A program made the translations under genes and the position numbers. DNA of 64,000 nt from Agelaius tricolor (lineage: Eukaryota > Chordata > Aves > Passeriformes > Icteridae): positions 98,689,381-98,753,380 of the forward strand of contig JALJCS010000001.1 of the NCBI GenBank assembly GCA_023055355.1, given 5' to 3'. The notes beneath the pieces were generated by a model. The model worked only from the letters and a program-made list of their open reading frames with translations, was not told the DNA's origin and made no database searches. Positions 60,213-64,000 of the stretch are shown here, in pieces (the first letter of the stretch is position 1; each line of letters starts with the position of its first letter).

Positions 60213-63200
60213 TAATATGGAAATAGGGCTCTGAAAGTCCAACAGGGAATTCATCTGATCCCTCCATAGGAAGTTTCTGATATGAAAAATCATAGTATTG
60301 GTCTTTGGGATGATTTTATGATGGAATCAGCTGAACATCGCTAAAGATATTTTTTAAGCAAAAGGGGAACTTCAGGTATAAAATGTAAGTGTATATTGAA
60401 GGTATACAAGAAACTTCCGAGAAGCTAGGACATTAGCTACATTAACATAATTTCTTTGTGAAGACACAAATAATTTCAGCCCAAAGAAAAAAGGCTGCTT
60501 GCCAGTATCAGGTGTGTTTTGATAACAAGAAAGGGAGTGCAGATACTTTTTTTTTACCCCTTTTCACAGGTCTCTTTGAATATCCATTTTTTTATTACTA
60601 GTGTAGTAGCATTTCCTACAGTTAAAGGAAAATGGATTTTTAGCACCCAATAAAACTTTCTCTCATAAATAAATAAATATATAAACAAATAATTAAAAAT
60701 TTGATATTTCACATAGCATTCTTTCAAAATCTTGGCATCCTTAGTTTTTGTCCCAACTGATAAAAGTAAGTGTGAACCATAGGAATGGTTGGGATACCCT
60801 GAATATCTTACTATTAAAGAAATGTGATGTAAACAAGAAAAGAAATCAAAAGACAGATAGATATAGATATTTCTAGGTTGTTTACCTGATATATACTGGA
60901 AGTAAATTTCCCAGCCTACCACCCCATTGCCCTGACAAGAAGAATATGAAATTTGCCCAGGATTCTTTGACTCTTTCCTATATGAAAATGGGTCAGAAAT
61001 GTGTCAGGCAAGAGATGCAATACCAGGAAACAAAAAGAGGAGGAAAAAGATAACTATAGCACACTAAATTTGTCATGATTTTTGGAAGCTTGCCCTGTTC
61101 TACTGCTGCAAATTACAGCTATCAATGTTTTCCTTTAGTCACTCACATTTAAAGGATAAATCTTATGAAGTTTCCAAAGATGAAAACACTTCTGGCCTAA
61201 TTTTCTAATGTGCTGACACCCAGAGCTGCCTGTGAAATCAGTGCAGGTTTTGAGTGCTCAGATTTTTGAAAATCAGGCCACTTATTTTTAATTAAAAGAC
61301 ACATAAAGGAAAGTGGAGAAAGAAGACACGTATAACTCTGTCTAGGCAGTTGGAGTTTTTTGACCTCTGCTTCTTACACTCCTCATAATTGTCATGCTGT
61401 TACCCTGTGCTCTCCTCTTCTGTTTCTTGTGTCCACCTAGTTTTACAGTTTTAGTTCATAACTTTTTGAGGAAAGATAAATATTTTAATGGCAAGCGAAT
61501 ACAGGTTGTAGCACAAACAGGCTTTGAAGTCTTGCTAAATACTTTAATTATTTTGATAACATTAATTAGTAACAGTAATAATCAGACAAAGACTTCACCA
61601 CTTCAAAATCTGAAGCAATTTCCACAGGTATTGAACAAAAATAAAAAGGTAATCTCCACAGATTTAACAGACAAAAAGTTTATCTGTGACAATACACAGC
61701 ACAGACTGTTATCCAGTGATCTTTGTGTCCCAACAGTTGAACTGTATTACTTGATATAAGTTGCCATTGCTGGAATGAACTTTTTAAAAGCAGTACACTT
61801 CACAGGTATGATTCTAGACTGTCTCTGTGTTTACATTCATCCTTTTTATTTATTACACAGCTACTATTTATATATATGTAGATACATACTTGTTTTGTGA
61901 AAAAAAAATACTGGATATAGTTTTCAAATTGCCTCTCTCGCTTTCATTGATTGCCTCTTGACACAATTGCATTTTATTATTCCTTAGATAGGTATGACAA
62001 ACATGGAAGTATTTTTATGTAATTTATCTTCCATTTCACATTCACAGGCGAAATATCCTGTAAACAGAAAACCGTGTTGTGAAATCCTTCCCTCAGGTTT
62101 TGGAACCTACTTTCTAAATTTTGCGTATTTGGCTCGCACATTTCTCATTCTGTATCTAGAAGTCACTCACTATATATAGGGCCTCAGATCTTACTGCAAT
62201 TTTTTCTGTTTGTGAAGTTAATAAAAACTGTTGGGTTGACAGGTATATCTGACATTACATTATAATTTACAATGAAGTAGTGTAGTTGTATATGCTCACA
62301 GAGTCTTTCCAGGTAAAACAGACTGAAAGGCCTGAAATAATGTAATTACAGTCAATAGATAATTTGAAAGTCATGAAAAATTTAGAAGAGAGAGAAATAA
62401 AAATGAAGTGAAAAAAAAGGGGTTGAAAGCAGTCTAAGAAAAGCCTGAGGCATCTGAAGACAGTCATTACTGATGCAAGACAAGGGATATACTAAAGATA
62501 GGTAATGTCAAGAGGGAACTATAATGAGCCAGAGTTAAAGCATGGCTGCCTGCCTACTGACAGACAAATAAACTACTGTAGACCTGCTTAAGCCTTTTAT
62601 TTTGCTGATGGTTATCTTCTGCAGAAACAAAAGATTACTCCTATATACACAGTTGATAAAGTGGTCTGTTCTTTGGAAAAATTCTAGGAGCAAACGTCAT
62701 TAGTTCTAAATGGTTCTTTTAGGAAATGAGAAGAAAAAGATAAGTTGAATGGAAAATTCCCAATGCATAATGATTTTTAATAAGCACAGATATTTCTTCC
62801 ATCTGGAATTATCAGCACAGGGAGTTAAAGAATATCAGTCAGCCTAAACATTAATTTTTAAACAAAGAACCCATGGATGAATGAGTAAGAGGAATTAATT
62901 GTGTTACTTGTTCATTAGAATATTCCTAGTATGTCTCTTGATCCCAAAAAAAGGTTAGAAAAAGTTATTGGCACTAGGAATGATCTAGAGATGGATCTTT
63001 CATGGCACACACACAGTTCTGCTTTACTTGTATAAAACCATTTCAGATTTTTTATACAGTTGAATTTTCTAGTGAGACCTGATGCAGACAGAAATAAAGT
63101 TATGACTGTAGGCAGTAGATGCAGTGTTTCTTCCCACTAAGAACCTAAACAGTCAAGCCAAGGACACAGCTCTTTCTTTATAACTGAGTTACCATCAGAT

Positions 63201-64000
63201 TCTCTTCTACTATTCACAACTGGAGACTTTTAGAGACAAGTAGGACACCTTAAAATTGATGGACACAGATGGCAATGCTAGCTATGCATTGTTTTGGGTT
63301 TTTTTTATTTTGGTCATGCAAGAAATGTGAGTCTTATTAAGTTCATCCAATTACGTAAGAAGAAGGGGGGGAGAAATAGTGGTTCATTTTAACTACAAAA
63401 TTTTATTATACAATTTGTTACCTCAACAGAAAGTTCAGAAATGTTGAATTAAATCCTTTCAAATAGTAATAACAACTATACAGGTGCTATGATGAGGCAT
63501 TGACCTTGTGTTTACATGGTGACTTCATTGTGCATAAATTGCTCAATATTGCTGAGAACATTTCTTGTGTAGCTACTCATTCTTATTTTTAAAATAAAAA
63601 CCCATAATCCTTCCACTTTAATCAACCAAAGCTCTTTCACTCCATTCTGAAGCAGAAATTTCCCATGATTTCAAAATAACTTACTTTTATCTGAGAATTC
63701 AGATTCAGTCTAATATTTGACTTCTTGCTCAAGTATTATTTTTCAGTTTTATTAAAGACATTATTTTTTTCTATTATCCCACTCACTATTACACCTTGAA
63801 TAAATGTAGTGCTTATTTTTAAGCTGTTTCACTGTGACTCTCACAGAATCTCCTTGATACACAAAGCTTCCAATAGAGCTATAGAGCAGTGATTGGTGAA
63901 ATCTGTTCCTATAAATGCCATGTGTCTTAATTTCATTTAAAAGATTTCTGAATACAACAGCAACAGGTTCTGAAGGAGAAACAACAAGATTAATAACATA
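60213..64000. other. Unique AT-rich DNA, no established gene
   Basis: An AAAT-type repeat lies near 60664-60694. A possible plus-strand exon at 61441-61627 is noted as a finding. I recognise no other repeat family or gene up to the window end. Confidence 0.45.

Noticed and set aside
1..64000. CRISPR arrays, tRNA or rRNA genes, bacterial-type operons
   Set aside because: No regularly spaced repeats with spacers, no cloverleaf or rRNA-like segments, and the repeat content is vertebrate.

Overview
This window looks like a gene-poor, AT-rich stretch of a bird chromosome, probably from a songbird. The evidence is several CR1 LINE fragments (the dominant avian retroposon), long terminal repeats of avian endogenous retrovirus (ERVL-type and other) families, and a nuclear copy of mitochondrial cytochrome b whose translation is bird-like. 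There are no bacterial operons, ribosome binding sites, rRNA or tRNA genes, and no CRISPR array. No complete protein-coding gene can be recognised with confidence. Most open frames in this DNA are short chance frames or decayed CR1 coding sequence.

Layout. Positions 1-8.6 kb are repeat-rich: a possible LTR remnant (540-830), a plus-strand CR1 3' part with a readable reverse transcriptase motif (962-1925), an ERVL-type LTR with TATA box and polyadenylation signal (3435-4038), a 1.8-kb minus-strand CR1 (4425-6200), an old plus-strand CR1 remnant (7610-8000) and a minus-strand CR1 3' end (8403-8606). From 8.6 to 14.3 kb there is mostly unique DNA with one ancient CR1-like remnant (12660-13030). 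From 14.35 to 16.55 kb lie a CR1 fragment, a minus-strand LTR and, next to it, the cytochrome b insertion (16110-16336), whose frame runs on into nuclear sequence. From 16.5 to 30 kb I see essentially nothing but unique AT-rich DNA and small simple repeats.

From 30 to 41 kb there are three minus-strand segments (30032-30302, 40048-40118, 40356-40642) with GT/AG splice sites and compatible reading phases. Together they suggest an unrecognised small membrane or secreted glycoprotein gene, but the support is only sequence-internal and many chance frames in this window also have splice-like borders. The putative 9.7-kb intron holds a long near-perfect hairpin (31307-31389) resembling a microRNA precursor or a short palindromic transposon, a CR1 (35220-35770) and a possible hAT remnant.

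From 41 to 49.4 kb there is unique DNA with an A29 tract. From 49.4 to 51.7 kb lie a CR1 3' end and a 1.3-kb GC-rich solo LTR with a perfect 5-bp target duplication. A compound palindrome sits at 54088-54135. At 57.8-60.2 kb an LTR of about 938 bp is nested inside a minus-strand CR1, and a second minus-strand LTR of 513 bp follows. The last 3.8 kb is unique AT-rich DNA.

All repeat families were named by recognising consensus-like stretches, not by database search. Repeat edges are approximate unless a target duplication is stated.
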